Of a stretch of DNA of 64,000 bases, positions 1-11,818 are shown piece by piece (position 1 is the stretch's first letter; the number at the start of each line of letters is the position of its first letter). Below the pieces are notes generated by a model. That model did no database searches. It had not been told where the DNA came from and saw only the letters and a list, made by a program, of their open reading frames with translations. The position numbers and the translations under genes were made by a program. This DNA comes from Eucommia ulmoides (Eukaryota > Streptophyta > Magnoliopsida > Garryales > Eucommiaceae), in the NCBI GenBank assembly GCA_016647705.1, contig CM028336.1, positions 11,292,880-11,356,879 on the forward strand, in the 5' to 3' direction.

Positions 1-1480
1 CTAACTTGTGGCCGAGAGTGATGAACAATGAAAATCGACTTTTCTTGTGGAAATCGAATCTTGAATTTCACCCCGGATTGTGGACGAGGGTGATAAAAAT
101 GAAAGTAGACTTCCCTCAGGAAAGTCAAATTGCATGAAAAATGCCCCGGCTTGTGGTTGGGGGTGATGAAAAATAAAATTATACTTCTTTCAAGAAGGTT
201 GGTTTTAATGACATGGACCCTAAATTTTGATCGGGGGTGATAAAAACAAAGGTAGACTTTCCTTGGAGAAGTCAAATTGAGTGAAATATGCCCCAACTTG
301 TGGCTGGGGGTGATGAAAAATGAAGTTATACTTCATTTGTAAAAGTTGATTTTAAGAGGGCCCCCGACTTTTGATTGGCGGTGATGAAAAATGAAGCTAG
401 ACTTCCCTCGGCGAAGTCAGACAAAATGAAATATGCCCTGGCTTGTGCCCGGGGATGCTTACATTGAATTTAGGAAATAGATCCATGTTAGATAAAGTGG
501 TAAGGTTGGTTACTTCTATCTTTCTAGGATTAACTAATGCGTTTCTCCTGACGTGGAAATCGTTGTTGCCTTCTTGTGTTCACAACAAAAATAAGTTTGG
601 TAGAAATAAACTCTTATCTTACCCTTCTTCCATTATCTGGCGCTTGGCTAATTGCTTCTTGCTATTTTGGAAATGCTATTCGGCCTTCTTCTTGTCCTCA
701 GAAGCTTTCACACTTTTGTGATTTCCTTCATTCTTAATCTGTACTCTATCCTAGAAGCGACGCATGACATGTGAATTCCTTTGATATTGTTTTTAGTGTT
801 GAATAGTCATGGCTATCCTAGTAAGCCAAGGATTCCCTAGTCTCTTGCTTTCTTGTCAAACTTTGATCGTGACAAAAAAAATTCTATGTTGCTGTATTCC
901 AAGTACCCCTTATTATTCCAAGGTGTCTTTATATCCTTATCTGGTTTCTGAATTGAGCGATTGAATGATGGCTATTGGTGTTGTCTTGGAGTTTTGTTGG
1001 TCAGTGCTAGTGATGCCAAACTTTTTGAGGTGGCAAAATACTTTGTCTAGGGATTATGCTCCCTTCCTTCTCACCTACTTTACTTAGCTCTTGCCATCTG
1101 TTCTTTGACTTATCTGTGTTCAAGTGTTAGTTATATAGGAAAATATCAAATGAATAATTAGAAATTATAATTACTTAAATGGATGCTTCAAGTGTCAAAT
1201 GTATATTTTCATTTTTTGAAATCACTTCCCTTAAGAAGTACAATCTTTAATTTGGTTACTTATAAAAAAGCTAAAGATTTCTAGTGAATTTTGACCTTTC
1301 TCCTATTGATGATCGAAGCGCCCCGGATTACCAATCGTATTCTTCACTTCCTCAACCCTTTCAGAACTAAAGATTCATTCGGCGAAACAAAATTTCCTCG
1401 AATGATGCCAAACTGACAAGATTTGTACCCTTTTTGTATGCCATTTTTTTCCCTTAGTGCCCTTTCAAGAATTTTGCAAA
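1..1480 (-). repeat. Noncoding 3' part of a Tat/Ogre-like element with a degenerate tandem array
   Basis: Positions 1-460 hold repeated units built around 'tgccccggcttgtgg' and 'ggtgatgaaaaatgaag', about 60-65 bp apart and strongly diverged. The rest, to about 1480, aligns by eye with 43400-45700, including 'cttatctgt..tt.aa.tgttagtt' at 1108 against 45124 and the 'ttag(t/c).accctttc' motif at 1453 against 45490. That is the region downstream of integrase in element H, so this is the matching part of a second copy in the same orientation. A 93-codon open frame at 443-721 has no recognisable domain and lies in this noncoding stretch, so it is not called as a gene. Confidence 0.6.
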
Positions 1481-1811
1481 CTATACCTTCTTGGGATAAT
1501 GGGGGGTGGCTATTCTTGGCATATTTCGAGATCAATACTACCTTAAGCTCTTATTCTTTTTCCTTCTTGTCTGACTGGGCTATACTTGCAATGAATGGGA
1601 ATATGATCATGATGTGAGGGATTATCCTGGCCCCATCTTGAAGTCCGTAGTTTCCTTTTCCTTTCGATGCATACACTAATCTAATGGTATCTTGCTTTCC
1701 CTTGGCTTTGAGTGGGGCTCACACTCTTGTCCCTTTCATTCTGAGACCTTTCTTTAGATCGAAGACCATGACGTGTAATTGGTTAGCAAATATGGTTATG
1801 GCCGTTGATAA

Positions 1812-2290
1812 TCAAGGTATCGATGGAAGATTCCCGTCTAAGATAATTGTGGCATTAACAATGTCGAAGGCTTGAAACAAGGCTTCTTGTTCAACTTGTT
1901 CTACCAAAACAGCTAGAGCGACCACAGATCTGTAGATGGTGTGGTTGTCTTTTGCATGGATAGTAATGATACTATCCTCGAATGTGAACTTCATCTTTTG
2001 AAGCAACGATGATGGTACTACCCATGCTCAGTGTATCCAGGGTTGGCCAAGAAGTAAGTTGTAGGTGGATGGTATGTGTAGCACATGCAGGTCTATCTAA
2101 AATATTACCGGCCCTAATCGTGGGAAGGTGTTCAAATGAAAGGATTTGTGAGGAAAAAAAAAAAGAAGTGGTAGGAATATATAATCTCTTCACCTTTTGG
2201 TCTTTAAAGATGTAAACCACCCGTTGACCTACAAATAGGACAGTTATCTCAATATCCAGGTAAATCCTAGCCAACTATTTTCTAGGATCG
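1812..2290 (-). pseudogene. Tat/Ogre-like Ty3/gypsy aspartic-protease region, broken
   Basis: On the minus strand, frames joined by at least one frameshift read 'TYNLLLGQPWIH', 'VPSSLLQKMKF' and 'QAFDIVNATIILDG'. These match the conserved block after the catalytic site of the retropepsin domain in plant Tat/Ogre gag-pro-pol ('YNLLLGRPWIH..AVPSSLHQKMKF' type). The same block occurs in element H at 61409-61621, confirming that both copies belong to one family and face the same way. A TGA follows PWIH. The catalytic DTG/DSG-type motif is not recognisable. Reverse transcriptase, RNase H and integrase should follow to the left, but noncoding 3' sequence follows directly. Confidence 0.7.
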
Positions 2291-2299
2291 ATCTGGACT

Positions 2300-2747
2300 G
2301 TCGAAATGTATCCCAACCTAATTTATTAATAATTTATTCCTAATATGAACCAAATAAAAAAAACATGATACATAAAAAAGGGTTTTTTAACCTATGATTA
2401 ATCAAAAAATTTATTAATTAAAATACCTTACATTATGGAAATAAACAATTAAATACAATAAAATAAATAATTTTAAAAATCTTACATCTAAAAAATAAAA
2501 TATCATTAAATAAAAACAATAAGTGTCATTTTGTATAATAAAATAATAATAATGCTAATATTGTCAAATACAATTTCATCAATTAAAAAAAACTCTTTTT
2601 GAATTTTAAAATTACTATTCTTGTGACTTTTAAAACCAACTCGAAAAATGTGAAACTCACCTGTGACATTTTTGAAAAAACTGATTACCAAACATATTTA
2701 GGTGGACTTCCCATTTTCAAAAGAAGAAGCACCCCACGAAAAATGGC
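2300..2747. other. AT-rich stretch, nothing recognised
   Basis: Very AT-rich sequence with poly-A and poly-T runs between the Tat/Ogre-like fragment and the copia element. Open frames here are short and show no domain. It is probably decayed element or host intergenic DNA. Confidence 0.5.
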
Positions 2748-2752
2748 CAAAC

Positions 2753-3901
2753 TATTATATAAAAATTATTGTTTCAGGTATTTTATGACCCAATTATTTG
2801 TACCCAATATTAAATTGGGACATATAAATATACCAATATGTTTTCTTTGGTGTGGAAATGAATGTAGTATATTTATTTGTGTAAAAATTATTTAAAAGCT
2901 TAATTAAAATTATTCCTTAAAGTACCCACTTGAAGTTGTTGATTGGTGTGTCGTGTGAGTTAACCTACATTGGTAACTAAAGAATATGAAGAGTCATTTA
3001 TTAAGCTCCGGGTTACCACTCAAAGATACGCCTCGAGAGTGTTGAATTAATGTGGATAGAAAGTAGGTAAAAGGTTATAACATAAATAAAGCCACACATG
3101 TGCGCACCGCTTAGTCTAGGTCTGGGTCCTAGGTTATGGTCCTTACTTGGGCTTGGGCATGGGCTTTGGCTCGTGGCCTTGGGGTCTTGGGGAATGCTTG
3201 GCTTGATCTTAATATCGTTTTAGACAAAATTCAAAAATCCTAACCTAAATAGAGTCTAACTATTTAGGTTTTTAACTGCAGAGAGTTACAAATCTAGAGA
3301 CTATTCATGTGCATAACTACGGGGAGTTACATAAATTAACTTATGCATCTTAATTCAGAAGTTTTAGCAGCCTTTTCATTGCCTTCAGTTATCGCTTCTG
3401 CTCCTTATAAAGGGATATGCATTCCTACCATATAGGAATCTCATTCTAAGCTTGCATTCATTTTCTTCTGAGTGTTTTGAGAGAGTTCATTGTTCTTGAT
3501 GTTTTATAGTTCGTAGAGCTTTTGGTTTTTAGTGCTGGTACCAATAGTTGCTGATTGTTGTATCCTGCGAGGTAGAAGCCCACTCAAATCGTAATCATTG
3601 TAGAAAGGGCAAAATCTAGAAATCGTCAAACGATTGCCTCTATCTCCTTATCTAGTATTATGTTTTTGTTTCTGTTTGGTAATACCTTATTCCTATTTTT
3701 CCATTTAGTATTTTATAAACATATTGTAATCTAAATTTCTATTCTGTTTTTTTGTTTATGTTGTAATATTTTAATATGGAATGTCCTATAACCAATAAAT
3801 TCAATTTGTTCATATTTATTTATCGGATTTTTTCTTAATAATTAATTAAATAATTAATGACTTAATTATTAAAAAAAAATATTGAACCAAATTTCCCAAC
3901 A
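2753..3901 (+). repeat. 5' LTR of copia element E
   Basis: This LTR is about 1.15 kb and ends 'atttcccaaca'. It aligns with 14307-15603 through shared blocks such as 'ggtattttatgacccaatta' and 'cggatt..ttcttaataatt'. A TATA-like CTTATAAAGG lies at about 3404, followed by 'ctcattctaagcttgcatt'; the 3' LTR has CTATAAAAGG in the same place. The 26 bp before the first shared block align without gaps to the 3' LTR start, which fixes the left end next to the CAAAC duplication. Confidence 0.88.
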
Positions 3902-4004
3902 ATCCTAAAACAGATTTTGAATATACATAAGCAGTTCTGGTTTTTGTTTAATAAAACATTCTATTTACAAAATTTCTTATATTTTGATTGATTTTTTCTG
4001 AAAA

Positions 4005-4860
4005 ATGTATTTTTCTAATGATTTTACTACTATCAATACAAACCAAAGTGTCAAACCACCCGTTGTGACAGTATCTGTTGCATATCCAATGCCTAATCTA
4101 CATGGAGAGAAGTTGGAGAAGTTTGATGGAAGCTTCTTCAAGAGATGGCAACAGAAGATGTTGTTTTACCTAATAACACTAAACCTGGTGGGGTTCCTCA
4201 ACGGAGATGCTCCTACCATGATCAAACAGTCTAAAACACAGACTGTAGTTCTTGTGAATGCTTGGAAACACTATGATTTCTTATGCAATAATTACATCCT
4301 TAATGGACTGATTAATATACTCTACAATGTGTATTTCTCATGCACAACGGTAAAATAATGTGGCAGCCACTAGAAAACAAGAACAAGACTGAAGATGTTG
4401 GGTCTAAGAAATTTGTAGTCAAAATATTTCTCGACTTCAAAACGGTGGACCCAATAAAAGTCATCAGTCCGATTGAAGAGCTCTAAGTTCTACTACATGA
4501 CATTTATGCAAAGGAAATGCTCTTAGTTAGTTTTTTCAAGTGGAGGTTGTAGTTGAGAAGTTTCTATTATCATAGGGTGACTTTAAGAATTATCTCAAGT
4601 ATAAACGAAAGGAGATGACTCTTGAAGACCTTGTTCTCAAACTAAGAATTGAAGAAGAGTATCGGATTTCTTCTAAGCGTGAGGGTGGACATTCTATGAT
4701 TTCAAAATCTCATGTCATAGAAACTCGCAAAATCTTTAAGAAGATGAAACATTTGAATCAAGCTCAAGGAAAACAACTGCAAACAAAAAGTTTAAGGGAA
4801 ACTGTTATTACTTGTGGTAATTTGGGACATTGAGCTCAAGATTGTGGCAAGAAAATTATA
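4005..4860 (+). pseudogene. Copia gag remnant with broken CCHC zinc knuckle
   Basis: The first 117 codons (4005-4358) contain 'EKFDGSFFKRWQQKMLFYL' and 'AWKHYDFLCNNYILNGL', typical of the copia gag (UBN2-type) domain. After a stop, the same domain continues in shifted frames ('KTEDVGSKKFVVKIFLDFK', then 'DFKNYLKYKRKEMTLEDLV' near 4580-4640, 'LRIEEEYR'). The zinc knuckle near 4806-4850 reads 'TCGNLGH*AQDCGK', with a stop inside and the first Cys of the CCHC in another frame. Gag normally forms the virus-like particle; this copy cannot give a full protein. Confidence 0.88.
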
Positions 4861-4964
4861 GCACAGGGTAAGAATCTTAATAACCAGGGTCATGTGACTA
4901 AGTGGAAAACCTTACTAATAAAGTTCTTGGGATGAATTTCTCAGTGATTGTTTCTAAAGTCAAT

Positions 4965-7437
4965 CTCGTTAACAATGCTAGAGAATGGTATGTGGATACT
5001 GGAGCTATTTGCTACATATGCTCAAATAAGAAGATGTTCACCGTTTATTAGCTAGTAGAATCTGGGAATAATCTCTATATGGAGAACTCTTCAACTTCAA
5101 GTTGAAGGATAGAGAAAGGTCGTGTTAAAGATGACATTTTGTAAAGAACTTACTTTGAACGATATGCTGCACGTAACAGATATCTATAAGAATCTAGTTT
5201 TTGGATCGGTGCTGAGTAAGAATGGTTTCAAACTAGTATCTGAGCTTGACAATTTTTTGCTTACTAAGAGTGGTACATATGTTGGAAAAGACTATTTAAA
5301 TTAAGATTTTTTCAAGCTTAATGTTATGATTGTAATCCCAATGAATTATAATAATAAAGTAACTTATTCTATTTATATGATTGAGTCTTTAGATGTGTGG
5401 CATATGGTCGTTTCGGACGTATTAATTATGATACTTTAAGTAAATTAATTAATATATTTTTTTTTCTTAAATGTCAATATAACACAAGTCACAAATGTGA
5501 GAATTGTGTGAAATCAAAGTTAACTCCATTTTTTTTTCATTCAATTGAATGAAAAGCAGAACCTCCAGAGTTGGTGCACATAGATGTTTGTGATTTAAAA
5601 TTTGTATAAACTATATATGGAAAAAATATTTTGTTATTTTTATTGACGATTGTACATGATATTGATATTTTAATCTTTTTATAAGTAAAGATAAATTATT
5701 AAACATATTTGTGCATTATAAGACTGATTTGAAAATCAACTTAGCAAAAAGATTAAAATGTTACTTAGTGATAGAGATAGAGAATATGTTCCACTTTTTG
5801 GTGAGTTGTTGCACAACATGGAATAATTCACCAAACTATAACACCTTATTTATCTCAGAAAAATAGAGTTGTTGAGAGATAGAACAAAACTTTAAAAGAA
5901 ATGATGAATTTTTTGTTAATAAGTTCTAGTCTACCTTAGAACTTGTGGGAGGAGGTTGTATTAATAGAAAATTTTGTTTTAAAAAAATTAACTCATAGGA
6001 AATTAAATAATACCCCTTTTCAATTGTGGAAAGGTAGAAAGCTTACATATTAATAATTTTTAAGTGTGGGGGTGCTTGCAAAAGTTATTGTTCTTGATCC
6101 TAAGTAGGTTAAACGAAGAACAAAAACTATTGATTGTGTATTAAATGGATATGCACAAAATAGTAGTGCATATCAATTTTTTATTCATAAATTAGAAATT
6201 AAAAATGTACACGAGGAAATGATTATTGAATCAATAAATGCATAATTCTTTAAGAATATTTTTTTTCTTCTTGTAAGACTCTTGGTGAGTCGAGTTCTTT
6301 AAAGAAAACTAGTGAAACTACCTCTAGTAATTCTCAAGATAATGAAATTGAACCTAAACGTAGTAAAATGACAAAAGTTTCTAAATCTTTTGGTCCTAAT
6401 TTTTATACCTATCTGATATGATATGAACCTCAAATATTTGGGGAGACTATGTCTATGCATGACGCACCTTTATAGAAAAAAACCTATGAATAGTAAAATT
6501 GAGTTCATCTTACAGAATCATACTTAGAAACTAGTGGATCTTCTATCAGAACGAAACTAGGGTGTAAATAGATTTGTAAGAAAAAGATGAAAGCAGATGA
6601 ATCAATTGAAAAATATAAGGCAAGACTTGTCATTAAAGCTTATAAGCAAAAACACGGTATAAATATTTTTGATACTTATTCACCAATAACAAGAATCACA
6701 TCTATACATATGTAAATAGAAATTGCAGTTATACATAACCTTGAGATACATAAAATAGATGAAAAAAAAAAATCTATACGAAACAACCAGAAGAGTTTGT
6801 GATTCCTAGAAAAGAAAATGAAATATGTCAACTTATAAAATCCTTATACGGATTATAGTAAGCTCCAAAATAATGACATGAGAAATTTGACAATATAATG
6901 TTGTCAAACAATTTTAAGATCAGTGAATGTGACAAGTGTATCTATATTAAGGCAATAGAGCTGTAATTATATGCTTATATGTAGATGATATGCTTATTAT
7001 TAGTAATAGTAATAAGATCATAAAATCTACCAAACAAATATTAACAAATAAATTCGAAATAAAGAATTTGAAGCAAAAAAACAGATGTCATTCTTGGAAA
7101 TAAATTTTAAGAACATTTGAAGGATTGATCTTCTATCTCAATCTCATTACATTGAGAAGATCCTTGAAATATTTAACAAGGACGATTTGGGTATAGCAAG
7201 AACACTAGTAGTTGTTAATCAACATCTTTTAAAGAATACTGGTGAGAGCATATCTCAGTTAGAATGTTCTTGAATAATTGGCAGTTTAATGTACATTATG
7301 AATTGTACAAGACTTGATATTGCTTACGAAATAAGTAAATTAAGCGGGTTTACTAGCAATCCAGATAGAGAACACCGGAAAGCTATAGTAAGACTTTTGA
7401 GATGTTTAAGATATACTCAAAATTATGATTTGCATTA
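4965..7437 (+). pseudogene. Copia pol remnant: protease, integrase and reverse transcriptase
   Basis: In order: a protease site reading 'WYVDTGA' near 4985-5005 with the Asp-Thr-Gly retained; a GAG-pre-integrase segment near 5122-5304 ('LTLNDMLHVTDIYKNLVFGS'); integrase pieces ('KCENCVKSK', 'PPELVHIDVCDLKFV', 'NRVVER'); and RT from about 6550 ('YKARLVIKAYKQKHGINIFD'). Tens of stops and frameshifts break it. The last codons before element B read 'YTQNYDLHY' and continue at 13208 after removal of B and one copy of its target duplication, which confirms the insertion point. Confidence 0.85.
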
Positions 7438-8933
7438 TGATAGGTTGAAAATATCTATCTACTTCTAAGGTGACTTTGCCAGTTTTTGAGTGTTTTATTA
7501 ATATTTAATTGCGTTTTAGTTTGTTTTTAGTTAAATCAGGTGTAGGGACGTTAACGAGCTATAAACATGCGAAACGATGGGAAAACGGTGAAGAAATGAT
7601 GAAGAAATAAGGTTTCAAGATTACAAGACCCACCGCCGCGGTGAGAAGGCCACAGCCACGGCAGTGAGAATGCAGAGAGTGCTAAAAATACACAAGTCCC
7701 ACCGCCTAAGCGGTAAAAGTGCAGAGAGTTGAAGATGTTTCACTACCGCGGTGCTGATCTCAACCACTGTGGCGAAGGTTAAACCGACTTACTCACCACT
7801 TAGACGGTGAATCCTACTGCCTAGGCGGTAAAAGATCAAAGAGTTTGGAAAGCTAGCCGACATATGCACCGCCGCAGCGCTGATCCCCACCGCCGCGGCT
7901 GTCAGCTCTGTACAACAAAGAAAGTATTTTCAAATATTTTGAAGCCTTACACCTATAAATACTCATTCTTCCACTTCCATTAAAGAGTCTTGGAGGCTGA
8001 ATGTCCCGAACCCTTAAGAGGTGGTCCTTGGCCATTTTTGAAGAGCTCAAAGAGGAGATTCATCATTCAGAGAAGAGGAAACATTGACGGATCGATCTTT
8101 GGCGACAGTGGATCACTCCACTTTAAGATTTGATCTTTCTCTCTTTGTTTATCTTTTTGTAATTTAATGTTTTATTGTGAATGATGGTGCATCTCTCTTG
8201 GTTTAATGTTCTAATGGCCAATATCATGTTAGATTAGATAAATATTAGTTAGGGATCAATGTAGTTGTGTAAATACTAGTTTGATTTAATATATGTTTCT
8301 TTAATGGTTGTTTGTTTTTAATTCTGATAGTGTTTATCATTTTTTGACGATCTTAATATGCTTGTTGAGGTATTAGGGTTGAATTTGAGAATACGGGATT
8401 TGATACTCAGAAGAGGTTACCCCGGATTCGGACTAGGGTAAACACAACGCGATGATCTAACGACCCAGGAGGGCGTTAGTAAGTGTGCAATCGATGACGT
8501 TGGGTCAAGACTCAGATGACCTAGTGTCGTTAAGACGTTAAGGGGGGCTTCTTCATTGATGCGAAGTCACGTATTCACTCAGGAGAGGTGGCGAGTGAGT
8601 TTATGAACCGAGATTGTTGGAAACCATAAACACCGTTATTGTTAACTAAACAAAATCAAACATGTATTAAGTGAACGAAATAAATCCCTAGATAATCAAC
8701 TTAGTTAGGATTAACCCACTAATTGTAATTTAGCTTAGTTTTAATTAATTTAATTTTAAAACAATTATTGAACCGTCTGGATAATATGAGACTATGTAAA
8801 TTGCGATATTCAATTATTCACACCGTCCCTGTGGGACCGATATCCGATCTTAAAGATCCACTATATTAAAACTGGACCTCGTGCACTTGCGAGTAGTTAA
8901 TACGCAAGCGTGTAACAAACGCTTCGCTGTACA
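7438..8933 (+). repeat. 5' LTR of element B
   Basis: 1496 bp. A TATA-like 'cctataaatactc' lies near 7951, just downstream of about nine GC-rich palindromic boxes (7625-7910). Further downstream is the block shared by the A/B/C/F family: 'cggactagggtaaacacaac', 'gttagtaagtgtgcaatcga', 'tgacgttggg'. It is about 107 bp longer than the 3' LTR, largely because the 3' copy has fewer boxes. Confidence 0.88.
7625..7910 (+). promoter_or_regulatory. Cluster of GC-rich palindromic boxes upstream of the TATA region in LTR B
   Basis: Repeated variants of CACCGCC-NN-GGCGGTG, often followed by A-rich sequence and 'cagag'. Examples are 'accgccgcggtgag' (7632), 'accgcctaagcggtaaaag' (7700), 'actgcctaggcggtaaaag' (7813) and 'caccgccgcggctgt' (7889). 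Arms are conserved while the central bases vary (TA, GC, AA). The location directly upstream of the putative core promoter suggests a regulatory role, but that is inference. Confidence 0.55.
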
Positions 8934-8939
8934 AGTTTT

Positions 8940-8957
8940 TTGTGCCGTTGCCGGGAT
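8940..8957 (+). promoter_or_regulatory. Primer-binding site of element B (tRNA-Asp type)
   Basis: 'ttgtgccgttgccggga', seven bases after the LTR end, matches TGGCGCCGTTGCCGGGG, the complement of the plant tRNA-Asp 3' end, with two mismatches. tRNA-Asp priming is characteristic of Athila-group Ty3/gypsy elements. Confidence 0.8.
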
Positions 8958-9072
8958 GGTGTTGAATGCGTATTTGATATTGCGACTAAGTAGTTGAATA
9001 TTAATCCAGACAATTCTTTTGTTTTATTTTCTTTTAATTTTTTTTGTTTCATTTGTTGTGATCAAGCAGTGA

Positions 9073-9234
9073 CGTGCAACGCAGAAGAAGTTGAAATTCT
9101 TGACTCTTGATCCTGAGATCGAGTGTACATTGAAAAAGATAAAGAGAGAAAGAAGAATCCAACTTCAATACCATAAATTGAGATCCAACGGAGCATTCTA
9201 TCCTAAATTCCTTGTCTATGAGGGATTTTGGTGA
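9073..9234 (+). pseudogene. Athila-like gag N-terminal remnant in element B
   Basis: A 54-codon open stretch without ATG reads 'LTLDPEIECTLKKIKRERR' near its start and stops at a TGA after 'VYEGFW'. A 'DPEIE.T.R...RE' segment is typical of the start of Athila-group gag. The Retrotrans_gag core that should follow is absent; after 9240 come AT-rich sequence and box repeats. In element C the matching stretch (about 56510-56640) is further decayed. Either both descend from a truncated non-autonomous founder or the core was lost independently. Confidence 0.6.
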
Positions 9235-9499
9235 AAAATACTTAACCAAGTCCAGCTAGGGACGGTAAATCAAGCAAGTCACGTTTTTTTTATCCAAAAT
9301 TGAGGGTATTAATTTTTACCTGATTTTTGCTACTATTTATTTTTTGGAGGCCGGAATGGTCTCGGAGCGTGTTTGGAGGTAAATTAAGGAGTGAGGATAC
9401 TCGGAGATGTGTTTCACACTTAAAATCGTTGAATAAGTGAAGTGGAAACGCATGGTGTGGAGCCTTTGTGTGAAAACTTGAAGAAAAAATAAAAATCCA

Positions 9500-9722
9500 G
9501 CAGCAGGCTCACCACCTAGGCCGTGGATGCACCATCTAGGCGGTGAAAATACAGGATGTCAAGTTTTCCACACAAATGGTTCACCGCCGCAGCAGTGAAC
9601 TCCACTGCCGTGACAGTGAAACAATATAGTGTTATGTTTTAAAAAGGGTGCTTTACCATCGAGGAGGTGAAATAGCAGAAAGAATTGGTTTTAAAAAGGC
9701 ACTCACACTGCCGCGGCGATGA
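9500..9722 (+). repeat. GC-rich palindromic box cluster in the leader of element B
   Basis: The same box family as in the LTRs, here inside the element about 550 bp after the primer-binding site: 'caccacctaggccgtgg', 'caccatctaggcggtgaaa', 'caccgccgcagcagtgaa' and 'cactgccgcggcgatgagg'. Element C has an equivalent cluster at 56955-57245. Confidence 0.65.
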
Positions 9723-9787
9723 GGCCTCTGCTTGATTAAAACCATACCGCTATACAAAAATACTACAACCCCCTCTAAAACTCTAAA

Positions 9788-10195
9788 ATGTATCCATTTT
9801 TATCCTTCCAAACCGTTTCAAACCCTCAATTTCATCCTTCTATTTACAAAATTTGTGATTTCCACCCCAAATCATCTACCAAAAATAAGGTTAAACCCCA
9901 TTTTTGCGATTTTCAATTTCTATGGGATTTTGGTTTGATTTTTGGTGATGAACTAAGTTTCTATCGATTGTTAAATTGTGTGAAACAAAATTGCATGCTA
10001 CATTCATATTTTGTTGAAACGTTGCGATTAGTGTGTGCGCAAGATCAAATCCAACGGCTCTTTGGCGCGCACTTTGACATTGACATGAGTGCTTATCCGC
10101 CTATGCCGCATGTTCTGCCGCACCTTTTGCAACTGCCACAATTTTCATTTCGACGTGATAGTAGTGGTGATGACTTTCCTCCCATCGAACGGTAG
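9788..10195 (+). other. 135-codon open frame in element B, function unknown
   Basis: It starts at an ATG and ends TAG. The N-terminal half is rich in Phe, Pro and Ser; the C-terminal part reads 'MSAYPPMPHVLPHLLQ' and 'DDFPPIER'. The DNA has a counterpart in element C at about 57370-57700, where the frame is broken. It could be the tail of a former gag or third open frame, or chance. No domain was recognised and no function is assigned. Confidence 0.3.
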
Positions 10196-10199
10196 GGGG

Positions 10200-11818
10200 T
10201 GAGATTTTTACGTTTTAGCCCCTAGGTATGTGTCGACACCCAATTTTACTTATCATTATTATAAACTGTTATTGGGTTCCCTGCTTAGTTAGTAAGGGCA
10301 CTGCCTCTTTTTAAGTTTGGGGAGAATGTACATCACATTTTGTGTGGTTAAAGAAAGATGTGAAGGATGAAAATATTTTTGTATGTAAAACTTTAATTTT
10401 TTGTTAAGCTTTATTTTAATTCTCATGTATTAGCATGTTAAATGTTTAGATTAGTGTATGTATGTTAGTATTTAGATTTAATATAGTATTGTTTATATAT
10501 GAAGTCGTATATGCTTGATGAGTTGTTGAATTCGTCTAAAGCCATTTCCCGACGATGAAAATTATCTCTTAATTATATATCGAGGTCGGGGATAATGCTA
10601 GTCATGTGTGTTTTGTCTGCTTAGCATGTCGATTAGGTAAAAATTATCATGATCCTTAAATCGCATGATCGCATGGACTCAGTGTATAATTATTTGAATG
10701 ATTTGACGCTGATTATTCAGTAATAAGTTCATAACAGAAATGAGGAATCTAGAACTTGATTTGGGGTAGACTTGAGGCAAAATTATAGGTGAGGTAATTC
10801 CGGAAGCGTGATTTAGGCCTTTATTTTTTTCGCTTGAACCTTTGTAGATAACCTGAAAATTTATTCCCACGTTCCCCTATCGAAGTCGATAAACTTTTCA
10901 ATTCGGAACACATTTCAATACTCTATCCAATTAAATTTTTCCAAACTATTGTCACTAAGCCTAAAAGTCAAAATTGAGTGAAATCAAGTAGCATAGACTA
11001 ATGCTAGCTTGAAGTGAACGATTGGGGTTTCAGACGAATTATTATTGGTTTGGTATTAGCGTATTCACTTGTCAATCTTTTAGTTCTATTTGCACGCTCC
11101 TAAAATTATATAAATTCGAATAAGTTTGGGGGTGTGCTCGTATGTTTTGTAAAAAAAAATTATGTGAATATAGTTTTTATTTTCATTTCTTTCGACAAGT
11201 GAATACAACGTTTTTAAATTCTTATTCAAGGTTGTATTTTCAATGTTTGGGGTTACGAGAGAAAGATAGCAACAGGCGTTTGTGCCTCGGGTATCGTTTA
11301 ATCTTAATGATTTTCTGTTTTCTATTCCTGCGATACCCTTGGTTGTTCTCTAAAGTTTAACCAAGCCCTACTGATCTCTATGAATATCCGAACCTATATT
11401 AGTGGATAGTCGAGCCTAGTCAAGTATATGGATTTCCTGAATCCTTTAAGGTTTAAGACATAAGCTTGTCTACTGAATGATCCAATCTAGAGTTTGGTTA
11501 GTTATACATTTGAGCTCACACACACACACATTTCAAATGGATCTAGAATGGTTTTTATTGATATTGAGTGTTGAAATTCTAGAACACCACTTGGTGTGTA
11601 TTATTTCCCGAACTTAATCAAATTGAGGGCTGTTGAGGGAGGACCAACTTGGTTTCTTCGATTAAATTTGGAACTCGCATGCATATACTTCTTATTTGTT
11701 AAAGTTTTTCATTTTAAGATTAGTTGTTAGTTAATTAGTGTAGTTAGTTTAATTTAGTGTTAGGGTGTTTTGCTCGAGGACTAGCAAAATTCCAAGTTTT
11801 GGGATATTTGATAGGTTG
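10200..11818 (+). other. Noncoding 3' internal region of element B
   Basis: This region contains 'ttaagtttggggagaatg' (10311), 'ataagtttgggggtgtg' (11118) and, just before the 3' LTR, 'ggactagcaaaattccaag'. These landmarks recur in A, C and the antisense fragment in G in the same order. A short (CA)n run lies at 11518. No coding sequence was recognised. Confidence 0.75.

Noticed and set aside
443..721. 92-codon plus-strand frame
   Set aside because: Antisense within the noncoding 3' region of a Tat/Ogre-like fragment, with no domain and no conservation in the second copy.
3902..3930. Primer-binding site of the copia element
   Set aside because: Sequence after the 5' LTR does not match the tRNA-Met complement usual for copia elements closely enough to call.
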